Part shown: piece by piece, positions 8,854-17,826 of the stretch
Numbering within the stretch: position 1 is the stretch's first letter
How the letters are laid out: every line of letters starts with the position of its first letter
Origin: Rhizobium sp. AAP43
Lineage (GTDB): Bacteria > Pseudomonadota > Alphaproteobacteria > Rhizobiales > Rhizobiaceae
Assembly (NCBI RefSeq): GCF_001296045.1
Contig: NZ_LJHS01000008.1
Location: 1 to 64,000 of the forward strand
Direction: 5' to 3'
DNA: 64,000 bases
Program-made: the position numbers and the translations under genes
Notes under the pieces: generated by a model
What the model saw: the letters and a program-made list of their open reading frames with translations, nothing else
Databases searched by the model: none
Told to the model about the DNA's origin: nothing

Positions 8854-9522
8854 TCAGAACTTATAGCTGACGCCCATATTGACCGCGTTGGTCAGGATGT
8901 TGGTCTTCAGCGATGCGCCGGAATCGATGTCGACATCGACCCAGGAATAGTTGCCCTTATATTCAAGGAAGGCCGACCAGTTGTCGGCGAACTCGTAGGC
9001 GACACCGGCCTGTGCCTGAACGGTCGCTCCGCCGAGCTGGTAATTGAAGGTCCGGCCGGAAGCGCGTGTGACTTCGACATGTGGCACGTTGATGCCGGCG
9101 CCGGCGCCGACATAAGGCACGAACTTCGTGCCTTCGATTGGCATCCGGTAAAGCGCATTCAACGTGAGCAGGTTGATGCCGTCGGAAAACTCGAAATGCG
9201 ACCAGCCGGAACGGTCGAGCGTTTCGCTATCGGCATAGACCTTGGCATGGGTGAAGTCGACGGAAAGGCCGAGGTTGGGCCGTCCCATGCCCTCCATCCA
9301 CCAGGTGCCGCGCACGCCGTAATAGGGGGGCATCTCGAACGACTTGCCATCCCAGCCGGCGCGGAAATCAGCGTCGTCAGATACCTCGATATCGCTATGC
9401 GGCGCGGTCTGAAACCCGCCATAAGCGGAGATCGCCATCTCGGCGGATGCGGGGCTGGCCGCCATCAGGCAGGCGCCGGTCATGAGCAGGAAGGGCAGGC
9501 TGCGGCAGCAAAGGCGGTTCAT
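8854..9522 (-). CDS. Outer-membrane beta-barrel protein
   Basis: A 222-residue protein with a signal peptide ending ASPASA, and a mature part made of alternating polar/aromatic strands typical of eight-stranded OmpW/OmpA-like barrels. Examples are FVPYVGAGAGINVPHVEV and NWSAFLEYKGNYSWVDVDI. It ends in YKF, the C-terminal aromatic signature recognised by the BAM complex. LNALYRMPIEG is typical of a barrel strand and turn in this family. The ligand or role is unknown. The leader gene start is well placed, with AGGAGATC-like sequence just ahead on the minus strand. Confidence 0.85.
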   Translation of the reverse strand: MNRLCCRSLPFLLMTGACLMAASPASAEMAISAYGGFQTAPHSDIEVSDDADFRAGWDGKSFEMPPYYGVRGTWWMEGMGRPNLGLSVDFTHAKVYADSETLDRSGWSHFEFSDGINLLTLNALYRMPIEGTKFVPYVGAGAGINVPHVEVTRASGRTFNYQLGGATVQAQAGVAYEFADNWSAFLEYKGNYSWVDVDIDSGASLKTNILTNAVNMGVSYKF

Positions 9523-9606
9523 GCAGGATCTCCGGAACGTGCCGGCCGGATGATGGATACGGCCATGCGACGGAGACTGCTATGTCCCTGCTACAGGAAG
9601 ATGACA

Positions 9607-9634
9607 TGAAAAAAGGCCGCGCATGGGCGCGACC
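9607..9634 (-). terminator. Rho-independent terminator after L,D-transpeptidase gene
   Basis: Read on the minus strand, GGTCGCGC and GCGCGGCC form an eight-pair stem (one G-T or mismatch) around a four-base loop, followed by a run of six T. It lies about 30 bp past the stop of the minus-strand L,D-transpeptidase gene. Confidence 0.75.
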
Positions 9635-9664
9635 TTGATGACAGGCAGATGCCGGGGGCTGGGA

Positions 9665-10351
9665 TCAGCCGCCGAAGATCGTGCGCAGAATGTCGATGCC
9701 CTTGTCGTCGAAGGAAACTTCGCCCTGCTTGTTGCCCGGGCCCACGACAATCACCTTGGCGCCGATATCGGCACGCTCGTAGAGGTGCTCGACATCCTTG
9801 TTCATCATCCGGATGCAGCCAGACGACATGTTGAGGCCAATGGTCCAGGGCTGGTTGGTGCCATGGATGCGGAAGATCGTGTCACGGCCGCCCTTGTAGA
9901 GATACATGGCGCGTGCACCGAGCGGATTGTCCGGGCCGCCTTCCTGCACGACCGGCAGGATGTGACCCTTGGCGGCTTCACGCTGGCGCATTTCTGCCGG
10001 CGGGCGCCATTCCGGCCATTCCTGCTTGCGACCGATCTTCACCACGCCTGACCAGCCAAAACCTTCGCGGCCCACACCGACGCCGTAGCGCGTGGCGCGG
10101 TTATTGCCTTCGACATAGTAGAGGAACTTGTTGTTGGTATCGATGATGATGGTGCCGGGCTTTTCGTCCGTCGAAAGCCGCACGACCTTGCGCTTGAACT
10201 TTTCCGGCACTTCCTTGCGCTGCTGGGCGACCAGAGTGACGTTGTTTTTCGTCTCGACACGGTCGAGGCCGAAGGCCGATGCCTGCATTGGCAGGGCGAT
10301 GGACGCGGCGACGAGCAGAAGCGCCGCCGTGCTGAATTTCAGTTTCGACAT
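9665..10351 (-). CDS. L,D-transpeptidase (YkuD family)
   Basis: Periplasmic enzyme that makes 3-3 cross-links in peptidoglycan or attaches proteins to it. It has 228 residues with a signal peptide (LLLVAASIALPMQASA). The YkuD domain spans about residues 65-225 and has the catalytic signature: RIHGTNQPWTIG, then SSGCIRM with the nucleophilic cysteine. The substrate-side motif GVGVGREGFGWSG is also present. A strong GGGGGA ribosome-binding site precedes the ATG. The neighbouring upstream gene encodes a second enzyme of the same family. Confidence 0.93.
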   Translation of the reverse strand: MSKLKFSTAALLLVAASIALPMQASAFGLDRVETKNNVTLVAQQRKEVPEKFKRKVVRLSTDEKPGTIIIDTNNKFLYYVEGNNRATRYGVGVGREGFGWSGVVKIGRKQEWPEWRPPAEMRQREAAKGHILPVVQEGGPDNPLGARAMYLYKGGRDTIFRIHGTNQPWTIGLNMSSGCIRMMNKDVEHLYERADIGAKVIVVGPGNKQGEVSFDDKGIDILRTIFGG

Positions 10352-10440
10352 GGAAAATCCCCCTTTGGATCGAGGGAAACCCTAGTCAATTTGCCTGCCA
10401 AAGCAAGATCGAATGAAATGCGTGTGACGCAATCAGTGCT

Positions 10441-11283
10441 TTAGATCACAATGACGCTGGCGCCCTTGGGCACGCGGTCATAGAGATCGATGACATCTTC
10501 ATTGCGCATACGGATGCAGCCGGAGGACACGCCGCTGCCGATCGACCAGGGCGCATTGGTGCCGTGGATTCGATAAAGCGTCGATCCGAGATAGAGTGCG
10601 CGTGCACCCAGCGGATTTTCCGGCCCGCCCGGCATATGCGCTGGAAGGAAATGGCCTTTTTCGGCCTCGCGGGCAATCATCTCCTGCGGCGGGCGCCAAT
10701 CCGGCCATTCCTTCTTTGCAGTCACCTTGTGGGTACCGGCCCATTCGAAGCCTGGCTTGCCGACGCCCACCCCGTAGCGCTTGGCGCTGCCATTCTCCAT
10801 CACGAGATAGAGGAACCGTTCCCGCGTATCGATGACCACAGTGCCCGGCTTGTGCTTCGTATCGTATTGCACCATCTGCGGCAGGAATTTTGGCTCGATT
10901 TGCGGTTTGGCTGGCCTTGCGGGACGGGCAACCACCTGTTGAACCGGGGGTTGCTGCGAAAACAGGCCGCGCCGCTGGGAGGCGATCCGGCGTTGTCCAA
11001 CCGGTGCCGGCTGCGCAATCTGCTGCCGCACCTGATTGCGATAGACGGGTCTCAGCTGACGGCCGGCCTGCTGCGCTTGCGGAAACAGCGGGCGTGCACC
11101 CGCGCGAGGCCTCTGCTGGCGCGCTTGCGTTGTCGGCACGCCACCCAGTTGCAGAACCCAGGGCGCAGATAGATCGGGGCTGACCATCACCGGCGGACGG
11201 TTCTGGTAGCGATCATTGGCGTGAACGGGCAAGGCCATCGGCAGGGCGGCCACGAGGGCCATCAGGATCTTCTTCAACGACAT
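10441..11283 (-). CDS. L,D-transpeptidase (YkuD family) with Q/R/P-rich linker
   Basis: A second YkuD-domain transpeptidase of 280 residues when begun at the ATG at 11283 (MSLKKILMALVAALPMALPV signal peptide). A longer in-frame start at 11496 would add 71 residues without a signal sequence and overlap the tag promoter region. Between signal peptide and catalytic domain lies a low-complexity linker rich in Gln, Arg and Pro (about residues 40-115). The catalytic part has RIHGTNAPWSIG and SSGCIRMRNEDV, ending VPKGASVIVI. It is about half-identical by eye to the gene just downstream, which suggests an old tandem duplication. Confidence 0.92.
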   Translation of the reverse strand: MSLKKILMALVAALPMALPVHANDRYQNRPPVMVSPDLSAPWVLQLGGVPTTQARQQRPRAGARPLFPQAQQAGRQLRPVYRNQVRQQIAQPAPVGQRRIASQRRGLFSQQPPVQQVVARPARPAKPQIEPKFLPQMVQYDTKHKPGTVVIDTRERFLYLVMENGSAKRYGVGVGKPGFEWAGTHKVTAKKEWPDWRPPQEMIAREAEKGHFLPAHMPGGPENPLGARALYLGSTLYRIHGTNAPWSIGSGVSSGCIRMRNEDVIDLYDRVPKGASVIVI

Positions 11284-11494
11284 CGGACGACTCACAACAC
11301 GGGACCGAAGGGGAGGCGAGGCTGGTTCAGTGCGCACGCCGGAATGGCCGGATCCTGCCAGAGCCAACCCGCCATCAGGTAAACAGCTCTCCATAAAATG
11401 CCCGTGATCCGCGAAACCTTTTGTCAGGGTTAGCGTCTCGTTTGGAAAAATCGTGAACAAATGGTAAACGCCCTGAACCGGAGGGGAGAATCGC

Positions 11495-12130
11495 ATGACG
11501 GGTGTTCCAGATGGACTGATCCGCGGAGATGATGGTCTCGACCGCTGCTTCTGGCATGGCGGCCTGGAAGACTATCGCCGCTATCACGACGAGGAATGGG
11601 GCCGCCCCGTTACCGACGATATCAGGCTGTTCGAGAAGATCTGCCTTGAAGGTTTCCAGTCCGGCCTGTCCTGGCTGACCATTCTGCGCAAACGCGAGAG
11701 TTTCCGGACAGCCTTTGCTGGCTTCGATTTCCATCAGGTGGCGACGTTCGGTGATGACGACATTGCCCGCTGCCTCGCCGATGCCGGCATCGTCCGCCAT
11801 CGCGGCAAGATTGTCTCGACGATCAACAATGCCCGCCGTGCCATCGACCTTGAAGACGAATACGGCTCGCTCTCTCGTTACTTCTGGAGTTACGAGCCGG
11901 ATGCCTCGGAACGCCCGACCCGCATGGACTATGCGACGCTGCGCGCCAACCCCACGTCACCGACCTCCATCCGCCTCTCAAAAGACCTGAAAAAGCGCGG
12001 ATGGACCTTTGTCGGCCCGACCACAGTCTATGCCTTCATGCAGGCCATGGGCCTCGTCAACGATCATATCGAAGGCTGCTGCTGCCGCGCGGGCATTGAG
12101 CAATTGCGAGCCAATTTCGTTCGGCCCTGA
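11495..12130 (+). CDS. tag: DNA-3-methyladenine glycosylase I
   Basis: Base-excision repair enzyme removing 3-methyladenine. It has 211 residues, slightly longer than E. coli Tag (187). Family hallmarks are present: RCFWHGG at the N-terminus, YHDEEWGRPV, FEKICLEGFQSGLSWLTIL, and the C-terminal VNDHIEGCCCR. The early cysteine and histidine together with the late HxxxC set are expected to bind the structural zinc. It is divergent from the transpeptidase genes and its stop is directly next to the stop of the converging HAD gene. Confidence 0.95.
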   Translation: MTGVPDGLIRGDDGLDRCFWHGGLEDYRRYHDEEWGRPVTDDIRLFEKICLEGFQSGLSWLTILRKRESFRTAFAGFDFHQVATFGDDDIARCLADAGIVRHRGKIVSTINNARRAIDLEDEYGSLSRYFWSYEPDASERPTRMDYATLRANPTSPTSIRLSKDLKKRGWTFVGPTTVYAFMQAMGLVNDHIEGCCCRAGIEQLRANFVRP

Positions 12131-12835
12131 TCAGCCGAGGCTTCTGACCAGATCCGCCACGGCGCCGAGATCGGCGATTTCGCGAAAGCGCGGTGCTTCC
12201 ACCGGCTTGTCCACGTGCTCCAGCACCCATGTCAGTTCATGCGGCACGAACACGCCCCAGGCGCCGGCAGCGATGGCGGGCACGACATCGGATTTCAGCG
12301 AATTGCCGATCATCATTGATCGCTCCGGCCCATCGCCATGTTTACCAAAGATCCTCCGATAGGTGGTGGCCGTCTTGTCCGAGACGATTTCGACCGCATC
12401 GAAATAATCGCCGAGCCCCGATTGCGCCAGCTTGCGTTCCTGATCGAAAAGATCGCCCTTGGTGATCAGCACGAGGAAATACTGCCCGGCCAGCGCCTCC
12501 AGCGCGTCACGCGCATGTGGCAGGCATTCTACCGGATGGCTGAGGAGATCCCGCCCGATCGCCAGGATCTCGCCGATCACGCTTGAGGGAACACGGCCTT
12601 CGGTAATCTCCAGCGCCGTCTCGATCATCGAGAGTGTGAAACCCTTGATGCCAAAACCGTAATGCGCAAGGTTGCGCTTCTCTGCCTCGAGCAGCCTGTC
12701 GGAGATGTGCTCGCCCTCGGCAAACTCGGCGAGCAGACTGCGATAATGCTGTTCCGTCAGCTTGTAATACTGTTCGTTCTGCCAGAGCGTATCGTCGGCA
12801 TCAAAACCGATCACGGTCACGGGACGGATGGACAT
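12131..12835 (-). CDS. HAD-family hydrolase
   Basis: Phosphatase-like protein of the haloacid dehalogenase superfamily, 234 residues from the ATG at 12835. Motif I is VIGFDADDTLW (nucleophile and acid/base Asp), motif II is LVLITKG, and motif III/IV lie at KTATTYRRIF and MMIGNSLKSDVVPAIAAG. The cap is an alpha-helical insert between motifs I and II. The longer frame back to 12958 adds no recognisable sequence. The substrate is unknown. Confidence 0.88.
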   Translation of the reverse strand: MSIRPVTVIGFDADDTLWQNEQYYKLTEQHYRSLLAEFAEGEHISDRLLEAEKRNLAHYGFGIKGFTLSMIETALEITEGRVPSSVIGEILAIGRDLLSHPVECLPHARDALEALAGQYFLVLITKGDLFDQERKLAQSGLGDYFDAVEIVSDKTATTYRRIFGKHGDGPERSMMIGNSLKSDVVPAIAAGAWGVFVPHELTWVLEHVDKPVEAPRFREIADLGAVADLVRSLG

Positions 12836-12933
12836 GGTGCCTCCTTGTCGATCTGTGAACGGCAGATTACCCCCGGTTGCCGGCAAAGCAATGGCGCAGG
12901 AATGCGCCATTGCCGGTTTGTTGGCCTTGGAAG

Positions 12934-13326
12934 TTACTGGCCGTTCTTCGCCAGCCACTCCTTCATCATGGCAATCTCGCCTTCCTGCGCCTTGATCACG
13001 TCTTCCGCCAGCCTGCGGATTTCGGGATCCTTGCCGTGTTCGAGCACGATCTTCGCCATGTCGATCGCGCCCTGGTGATGCGGGATCATGCCCTGGACAA
13101 AATCGACATCGGCATTGCCGGTGAGCGGCACGGCCATGTCCTTGTGCATACGGGCATTGGCCTCGGCAAAGGCCTTGGATGAGGCGCTCTTATCCATCAT
13201 GCCATGCTCCATGGATGACATGTCGTGCCCCTGATGCATTGTGTTGTCCTGGGCCAAGACAGCGGTGAGGGATGCGGTGGTCAGTGCGGTCGCAAGCGAT
13301 GCCGCAACGAAAATGGTCTTCAGCAT
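12934..13326 (-). CDS. DUF305 family exported protein, Met/His-rich
   Basis: A 130-residue protein with a signal peptide (MLKTIFVAASLATALTTAS) and a four-helix DUF305 domain. The family signature MIPHHQGAIDMAKIVLEHGK is clear, followed by VIKAQEGEIAMMKEWL. The start of the mature protein is unusually rich in Met and His (MHQGHDMSSMEHGMMDK), a composition seen in periplasmic copper- or silver-handling proteins. The start at 13326 has AGGAG ahead. It probably forms a unit with the small Cys/His protein gene 64 bp upstream. A metal role is inferred from composition only. Confidence 0.88.
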   Translation of the reverse strand: MLKTIFVAASLATALTTASLTAVLAQDNTMHQGHDMSSMEHGMMDKSASSKAFAEANARMHKDMAVPLTGNADVDFVQGMIPHHQGAIDMAKIVLEHGKDPEIRRLAEDVIKAQEGEIAMMKEWLAKNGQ

Positions 13327-13390
13327 GAGTATCTCCTGTGCTGATCGAAACATGAAATGGGCGGCAACAAGGGCCGCGACGGTCATAAGA

Positions 13391-13819
13391 TCAGGCGCGG
13401 GGAGGGGGCGTCAGCGGCGCGGCACGTTGTGAAACGAGCGGGCGCGGCAAGGTTGCGGCTTCTGCCGCGCGGGCAGCAGGGCCCTGATATGCGAAGGTGA
13501 TATCGACCGGCAGCGTCAGACAGGCCGAACAGTGCCAGACGGCGCTGCCTTTGCCCTTGCCGTGATCGGCGTGATTCTCGGGGTCGAGCTCGGACACGGT
13601 GGCTGACATGCCGGAATGCGGGCAGTCTGCGCTATCAGCCGCGATCGCTGCAAACTCGCGTACCATGCTCGATCCACCGTGATGCTCAGGCACCACCCCG
13701 TCCGAAACGCCGGCCACGGGCATCGCCATGGCCGACAGGCCGGAACTTGTCCCGGACATCGGCATCACGCCATAGGCGAGAGCGGCAACAAGCAGCAAGA
13801 AGCGGCGAAAGAGCATCAT
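13391..13819 (-). CDS. Small exported Cys/His-containing protein, unknown
   Basis: About 142 residues from MMLFRRFLLLVAALAYGVMP, which looks like a signal peptide or single anchor; a longer in-frame start at 13855 is possible. The mature part holds VPEHHGGSSM, SADCPHSGM and WHCSACLTLPVDI, so it has paired Cys and His residues in a pattern like that of DUF2946-type proteins. It ends in an Arg/Pro-rich tail. The gene is just upstream of the DUF305 gene on the same strand. Metal binding is plausible, but no family assignment is firm. Confidence 0.65.
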   Translation of the reverse strand: MMLFRRFLLLVAALAYGVMPMSGTSSGLSAMAMPVAGVSDGVVPEHHGGSSMVREFAAIAADSADCPHSGMSATVSELDPENHADHGKGKGSAVWHCSACLTLPVDITFAYQGPAARAAEAATLPRPLVSQRAAPLTPPPRA

Positions 13820-13868
13820 GAGGCTGAAGATTGTGCATCCTTGTGCCGAAAACAAGGCCGCCGACGAT

Positions 13869-14636
13869 TCATGGAGCCATCTGGCGCGAGATAACGCTGT
13901 GAACGATCTGATAGTCGCGGCTTTCTTCGCCGAAAGGGATCACCGGCCAGTCCCAGGTTTCAAGCGGATCGCCCGGATCGACGCCATGGAGAAGGTCCAC
14001 GGTTTCGTGGCAGCGGCCGGCGCGGTCGATCACGCGGTAGGAGACATCGGTCACCAGACATGTGGTTGCTGCCACCTGCTGCAGTCCATCGAGATGGGCG
14101 CGGATCAGAAGGGGTACCGCGTCCGCAGCTGCCACGCCGCCGTCCGCGCGCGCGATCCGCCTCTCCGCACCGATGCCGATCTGGGAGAGCAGATTGGCCG
14201 AGGCAACGAAGTCCAGGTAGGGCACCTGCCGTAGGAAGGAGAGCGGGTCCGGTGTCGTGCCCGCAAGAAAATCATCGAGCCCGGAAAGGTCCCGCTCGAT
14301 CAGCCGCACATTCTTGAGGCCTTTCATCGCAATCCAGCCCCGGACGCTGGCGAGATGCACGAGATCGACCAGCACCACCGTATCAAACATCCGAGATAGC
14401 GCGATGACCGGCACATCGCGCAGTAACCCCGAGCCGAGGATCACCGCCGTTCGCCTTTGCCGGCAGCCCTCGGCCGCCTTCAGCATCGCCCCTTTTGTCC
14501 GCCGCTCATGTTCGGCCCAGGCTTTGCCGCAGCGATTGGCGCGCGCAGAGAGATTGACCGAGGACCGGATGAAGGGACGATGAGCAGCAGAAGTCAGCGG
14601 CCAGCTTGCGGCATAATTCAGGGCTTCAAGGATCAT
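13869..14636 (-). CDS. Hypothetical protein, possible Rossmann-fold methyltransferase
   Basis: A 255-residue soluble protein. The segment AVILGSGLLRDVPVIALSRM followed by TVVLVDLVHLAS looks like the glycine loop and acidic strand end of an S-adenosylmethionine-binding Rossmann fold, and VRLIERDLSGLDDFL could be the next strand. LDFVASANLLSQIGIG resembles the motif IV strand of methyltransferases. No substrate motif is recognised, so the methyltransferase idea is an inference. It starts 4 bp after the stop of the RelE-like remnant on the same strand. Confidence 0.7.
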   Translation of the reverse strand: MILEALNYAASWPLTSAAHRPFIRSSVNLSARANRCGKAWAEHERRTKGAMLKAAEGCRQRRTAVILGSGLLRDVPVIALSRMFDTVVLVDLVHLASVRGWIAMKGLKNVRLIERDLSGLDDFLAGTTPDPLSFLRQVPYLDFVASANLLSQIGIGAERRIARADGGVAAADAVPLLIRAHLDGLQQVAATTCLVTDVSYRVIDRAGRCHETVDLLHGVDPGDPLETWDWPVIPFGEESRDYQIVHSVISRQMAP

Positions 14637-14639
14637 GGA

Positions 14640-14870
14640 TTACCGATAGACGGAGCTGCGATGGCCGATCTCGACCACAAGCACGATGAGCTTGCCGTCT
14701 CGGATATCGCAAATGATGCGGTAATCGACAACCTTGTAGCGCCAATAGGCACCGAGCTTGTGCTGTCCTGCAGAGGTTCGCCGAGACTTCTGGGGGCGTC
14801 GCGCGTGGCGGCATCTTGAGCGTGACGCGCTTGTTCATCGGTCCAACTTCTGGTTATGCGCGCAAACACA
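14640..14870 (-). pseudogene. Frameshifted RelE/ParE-type toxin remnant
   Basis: On the minus strand the end of one frame reads LGAYWRYKVVDYRIICDIRD, then GKLIVLVVEIGHRSSVYR and a stop, which is the canonical C-terminal half of a RelE-type toxin. Immediately upstream the homology continues in a different frame as ATRDAPRSLGEPLQ, the segment that normally precedes GAYWRYRV in these proteins. Further upstream, KLDR and KRVT pieces appear in yet other frames. At least one, probably two or three, frameshifts separate the parts, and no intact start or antitoxin gene is visible. I call it a decayed toxin gene. A sequencing error could explain one shift but hardly all. Confidence 0.72.
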
Positions 14871-14990
14871 ACACCAGGAACGCCCCTTTTCCAGCGTCCG
14901 ACGCCGCGTTGCCTGCCTTCGCCCTTGCCGCCAAATCCTTGATCCTCTAAGACACCGGCACCTTTTTGAAACGAAATTCCGGTTGTCATC

Positions 14991-16511
14991 ATGAGCGATA
15001 AGAACAAGAAGCCCCAGAAGCTGAAGGCCCGTCTGCCGCGCGGCTTCGTCGATCGCGAGGCTGCCGACATTCGCGCTGCCAACCAGATGATGGAGACCAT
15101 CCGCGAGGTCTATGAGCGTTACGGCTTCGATCCGATCGAGACCCCGCTTTTCGAATACACCGATGCGCTCGGCAAGTTCCTGCCCGACAGCGATCGCCCG
15201 AACGAAGGCGTCTTCTCGCTGCAGGACGATGACGAGCAGTGGATGTCGCTGCGCTATGACCTGACAGCGCCGATGGCGCGCCATGTCGCGGAGAATTTCC
15301 AGGAAATCCAGCTGCCCTACCGCACCTATCGCGCTGGCTACGTTTTCCGCAACGAAAAGCCGGGCCCGGGCCGTTTCCGCCAGTTCATGCAGTTCGACGC
15401 CGACACCGTCGGCGCGCCGGGCGTCCAGGCCGATGCCGAAATGTGCATGATGATGGCCGACACGCTGGAAGCGCTCGGCATCAAGCGCGGCGACTATGTG
15501 ATCCGCGTCAACAACCGCAAGGTTTTGGACGGCGTGATGGAAGCGATCGGTCTCGGCGGCGAGGAGAATGCCGGCCGTCGTCTGAACGTGCTGCGCGCCA
15601 TCGACAAACTCGACAAGTTTGGTCCGGAAGGCGTGAAACTTCTGCTCGGCGAAGGCCGCAAAGATGAGTCCGGCGACTTCACCAAGGGTGCTGGATTGAA
15701 CGAGGAACAGATCGCCAAGGTTCTCTTCTTTGTCGGTATCACCTCCTATGCCGAAAGCGCTGCCGAACTCGCCTCCCTCGTTGCTGGCACCTCTAAGGGT
15801 GAGGAAGGCGTCGAGGAGCTGAACATGATTGGTGCACTCGTCGCCGGCGCAGGCTACGATGCGACCCGTATCAAGATCGATCCCTCCGTCGTCCGCGGCC
15901 TCGAATACTACACCGGCCCTGTCTACGAAGCCGAACTCACCTTCGACGTCACTAATGAGAAGGGCGAAAAGGTCGTCTTCGGCTCGGTCGGCGGCGGCGG
16001 GCGTTATGACGGACTCGTCTCGCGCTTCATGGGCCAGCCGGTCCCGGCGACAGGCTTCTCCATCGGCGTCTCGCGCCTGATGACGGCCTTGAAGAACCTC
16101 GGCAAGCTCGGTCAGGACGACGTGGCGGGTCCGGTCCTCGTCACCGTCATGGACGGCGATGTCGAGAGCATGGGCCGCTACCAGCGCTTCACGCAGCAGC
16201 TGCGGGCCGAAGGCATCCGTGCTGAAATGTACCAGGGCAACTGGAAGAAATTCGGCAACCAGCTGAAATATGCCGACCGCCGTGGCGCGCCGATCGCCAT
16301 CATCCAGGGCGGCGACGAGCGCGCGCAAGGCGTCGTCCAGATCAAGGACCTGATCGAGGGCAAGCGTCTCTCGGGCGAGATCACCGACAATGCCGAATGG
16401 CGCGAAGCCCGCGTAGCGCAGGAAGTCGTGGCCGAGGCGGATCTCGTCGCCAAGGTCCGCGAGATCCTCGCCGCCCAGGCGGAAGATCGCCGTCGGGCGA
16501 AGGGTGTTTGA
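14991..16511 (+). CDS. hisS: Histidyl-tRNA synthetase
   Basis: Class II aminoacyl-tRNA synthetase charging tRNA-His. It has 506 residues, the long form usual in Rhizobiales (E. coli: 424). Motif 1 lies near [20 protein letters not shown], motif 2 near [20 protein letters not shown], and the histidine-binding motif reads [13 protein letters not shown] (residues about 301-313). [13 protein letters not shown] is followed by the motif 3 region [12 protein letters not shown]. The C-terminal anticodon-binding domain covers roughly residues 380-500. It is followed by hisZ and hisG, with a repeat module in between. Confidence 0.97.
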   Translation: MSDKNKKPQKLKARLPRGFVDREAADIRAANQMMETIREVYERYGFDPIETPLFEYTDALGKFLPDSDRPNEGVFSLQDDDEQWMSLRYDLTAPMARHVAENFQEIQLPYRTYRAGYVFRNEKPGPGRFRQFMQFDADTVGAPGVQADAEMCMMMADTLEALGIKRGDYVIRVNNRKVLDGVMEAIGLGGEENAGRRLNVLRAIDKLDKFGPEGVKLLLGEGRKDESGDFTKGAGLNEEQIAKVLFFVGITSYAESAAELASLVAGTSKGEEGVEELNMIGALVAGAGYDATRIKIDPSVVRGLEYYTGPVYEAELTFDVTNEKGEKVVFGSVGGGGRYDGLVSRFMGQPVPATGFSIGVSRLMTALKNLGKLGQDDVAGPVLVTVMDGDVESMGRYQRFTQQLRAEGIRAEMYQGNWKKFGNQLKYADRRGAPIAIIQGGDERAQGVVQIKDLIEGKRLSGEITDNAEWREARVAQEVVAEADLVAKVREILAAQAEDRRRAKGV

Positions 16512-16532
16512 TGTCTGAGTTCGCGGCTTTGC

Positions 16533-16682
16533 TCCTCCCCAACCCTCCCCACAAGGGGGAGGGAGCCGGTCGGCGCATACAGCTCGCGCCCGGATTTACC
16601 TCCTCTATGAGCCTGGTTGGCGCCTGCCTCAGGTCTTCTCCCCCCTTGTGGGGGAGATGGGCGGCAGCCCAGAGGGGGACTT
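16533..16682. repeat. GC-rich palindrome module between hisS and hisZ
   Basis: Two hairpins lie 80-90 bp apart: CCCTCCCC / GGGGAGGG around 16543-16563, and CTCCCCC / GGGGGAG at 16638-16656, followed by GATGGGCGGCAGCCCAGAGG. The two units are mirror images of each other (ACAAGGGGGAG versus CTCCCCCCTTGT), so they could also pair into one long foldback. Sequences of this type are widespread between genes in Rhizobiales genomes. Here the module separates two genes that otherwise form an operon. Confidence 0.7.
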
Positions 16683-16707
16683 ACTCCCCAATCGCAGGAC
16701 CAACCTC

Positions 16708-17826
16708 ATGCCCATGACCGACATGCCGGATTTCGCCGGCACCATTCTGCAGGAATTCGTCTCGCGCGGCACCACGCGCGTCGATACGCCGGTCATCCAG
16801 CCGGCGGCACCCTTCCTCGACATGGCAGGCGAAGACCTGCGCCGGCGTATTTTCTTGACCGAGAATGAGCGGGGCGAGAGCCTCTGCCTGCGCCCGGAAT
16901 TCACCATTCCCGTCTGTCTTCGCCATATCGAGACGGCAACGGGCACGCCGAAGCGTTATGCCTATCTCGGCGAAGTCTTCCGTCAGCGCCGCGAAGGCCC
17001 GCAGGAGTTTTACCAGGCCGGCATCGAGGACCTTGGCGATATCGCGGTCGCCGCATCGGATGCGCGCGCCATTGCCGATAGCGTCGCAATCCTCACCCGC
17101 CTCCTGCCTACCAGGCCGCTCGCAGTGACCCTCGGCGACCAGTCTGTCTTCGAGGCCGTGGTCAAGGCGCTGGGCCTGCCCGCCGGTTGGCAGAAGCGAC
17201 TGATTCAGGCTTTTGGCAACCCTGACCAGCTCGACCAGCTGCTGCGCAAACTGGCCACGCCGACACCGGTGCCGGGCCTGGATCCGCAGGTCTCCGATCT
17301 CCTGGCCAGCGGCGACCAGAGCGCGCTGATTGCTTACATCGATGCGACCATGCAGGAGACTGGCTACCTCACCAATGCCAGCCGCACGCCGACCGAAATC
17401 GCAAGAAGGCTGAAGGAAAAGCTGGAACTGGCCGAGACCCGTCTCGATGGTGCGGCGCTGTTGCTGCTGCGCGAGTTCCTCTCGCTCGAACTGCCGCTGG
17501 GAGAGGCCTCCGCCGCCCTTGCCGGTTTCGCCGATGCTGCCGGCTTGAAGCTTGGAGCGGCCATCTCTCGCTTCGACGAGCGGGTTGCAGCCCTTGCCAA
17601 TACGGGCATCGATCTTAGCCTCGTGACCTACCGCGCCGCCTTCGGCCGTCCGCTGGATTATTACACCGGCCTCGTCTTCGAAGTGACGGCCAAGGATCAG
17701 CGGGCCATACTGGCTGGCGGTGGACGCTTTGACCGTCTGCTGACGCTGCTCGGCGCCGCAACGCATATACCAGCCGTCGGCTTCTCGCTCTGGCTAGACC
17801 GCATCGAAACGGAAAGGACAGTCTGA
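16708..17826 (+). CDS. hisZ: ATP phosphoribosyltransferase regulatory subunit HisZ
   Basis: HisRS-like paralogue with no tRNA-charging role. It forms a hetero-octamer with short-form HisG and is needed for its activity and histidine feedback. It has 372 residues from the ATG at 16708; an upstream in-frame ATG at 16648 lies inside the repeat module and adds non-family sequence. Class II core features remain: [36 protein letters not shown] and [13 protein letters not shown]. The anticodon-binding domain of real HisRS is absent, as expected. The stop overlaps the hisG start (TGATG). Confidence 0.95.
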   Translation: MPMTDMPDFAGTILQEFVSRGTTRVDTPVIQPAAPFLDMAGEDLRRRIFLTENERGESLCLRPEFTIPVCLRHIETATGTPKRYAYLGEVFRQRREGPQEFYQAGIEDLGDIAVAASDARAIADSVAILTRLLPTRPLAVTLGDQSVFEAVVKALGLPAGWQKRLIQAFGNPDQLDQLLRKLATPTPVPGLDPQVSDLLASGDQSALIAYIDATMQETGYLTNASRTPTEIARRLKEKLELAETRLDGAALLLLREFLSLELPLGEASAALAGFADAAGLKLGAAISRFDERVAALANTGIDLSLVTYRAAFGRPLDYYTGLVFEVTAKDQRAILAGGGRFDRLLTLLGAATHIPAVGFSLWLDRIETERTV

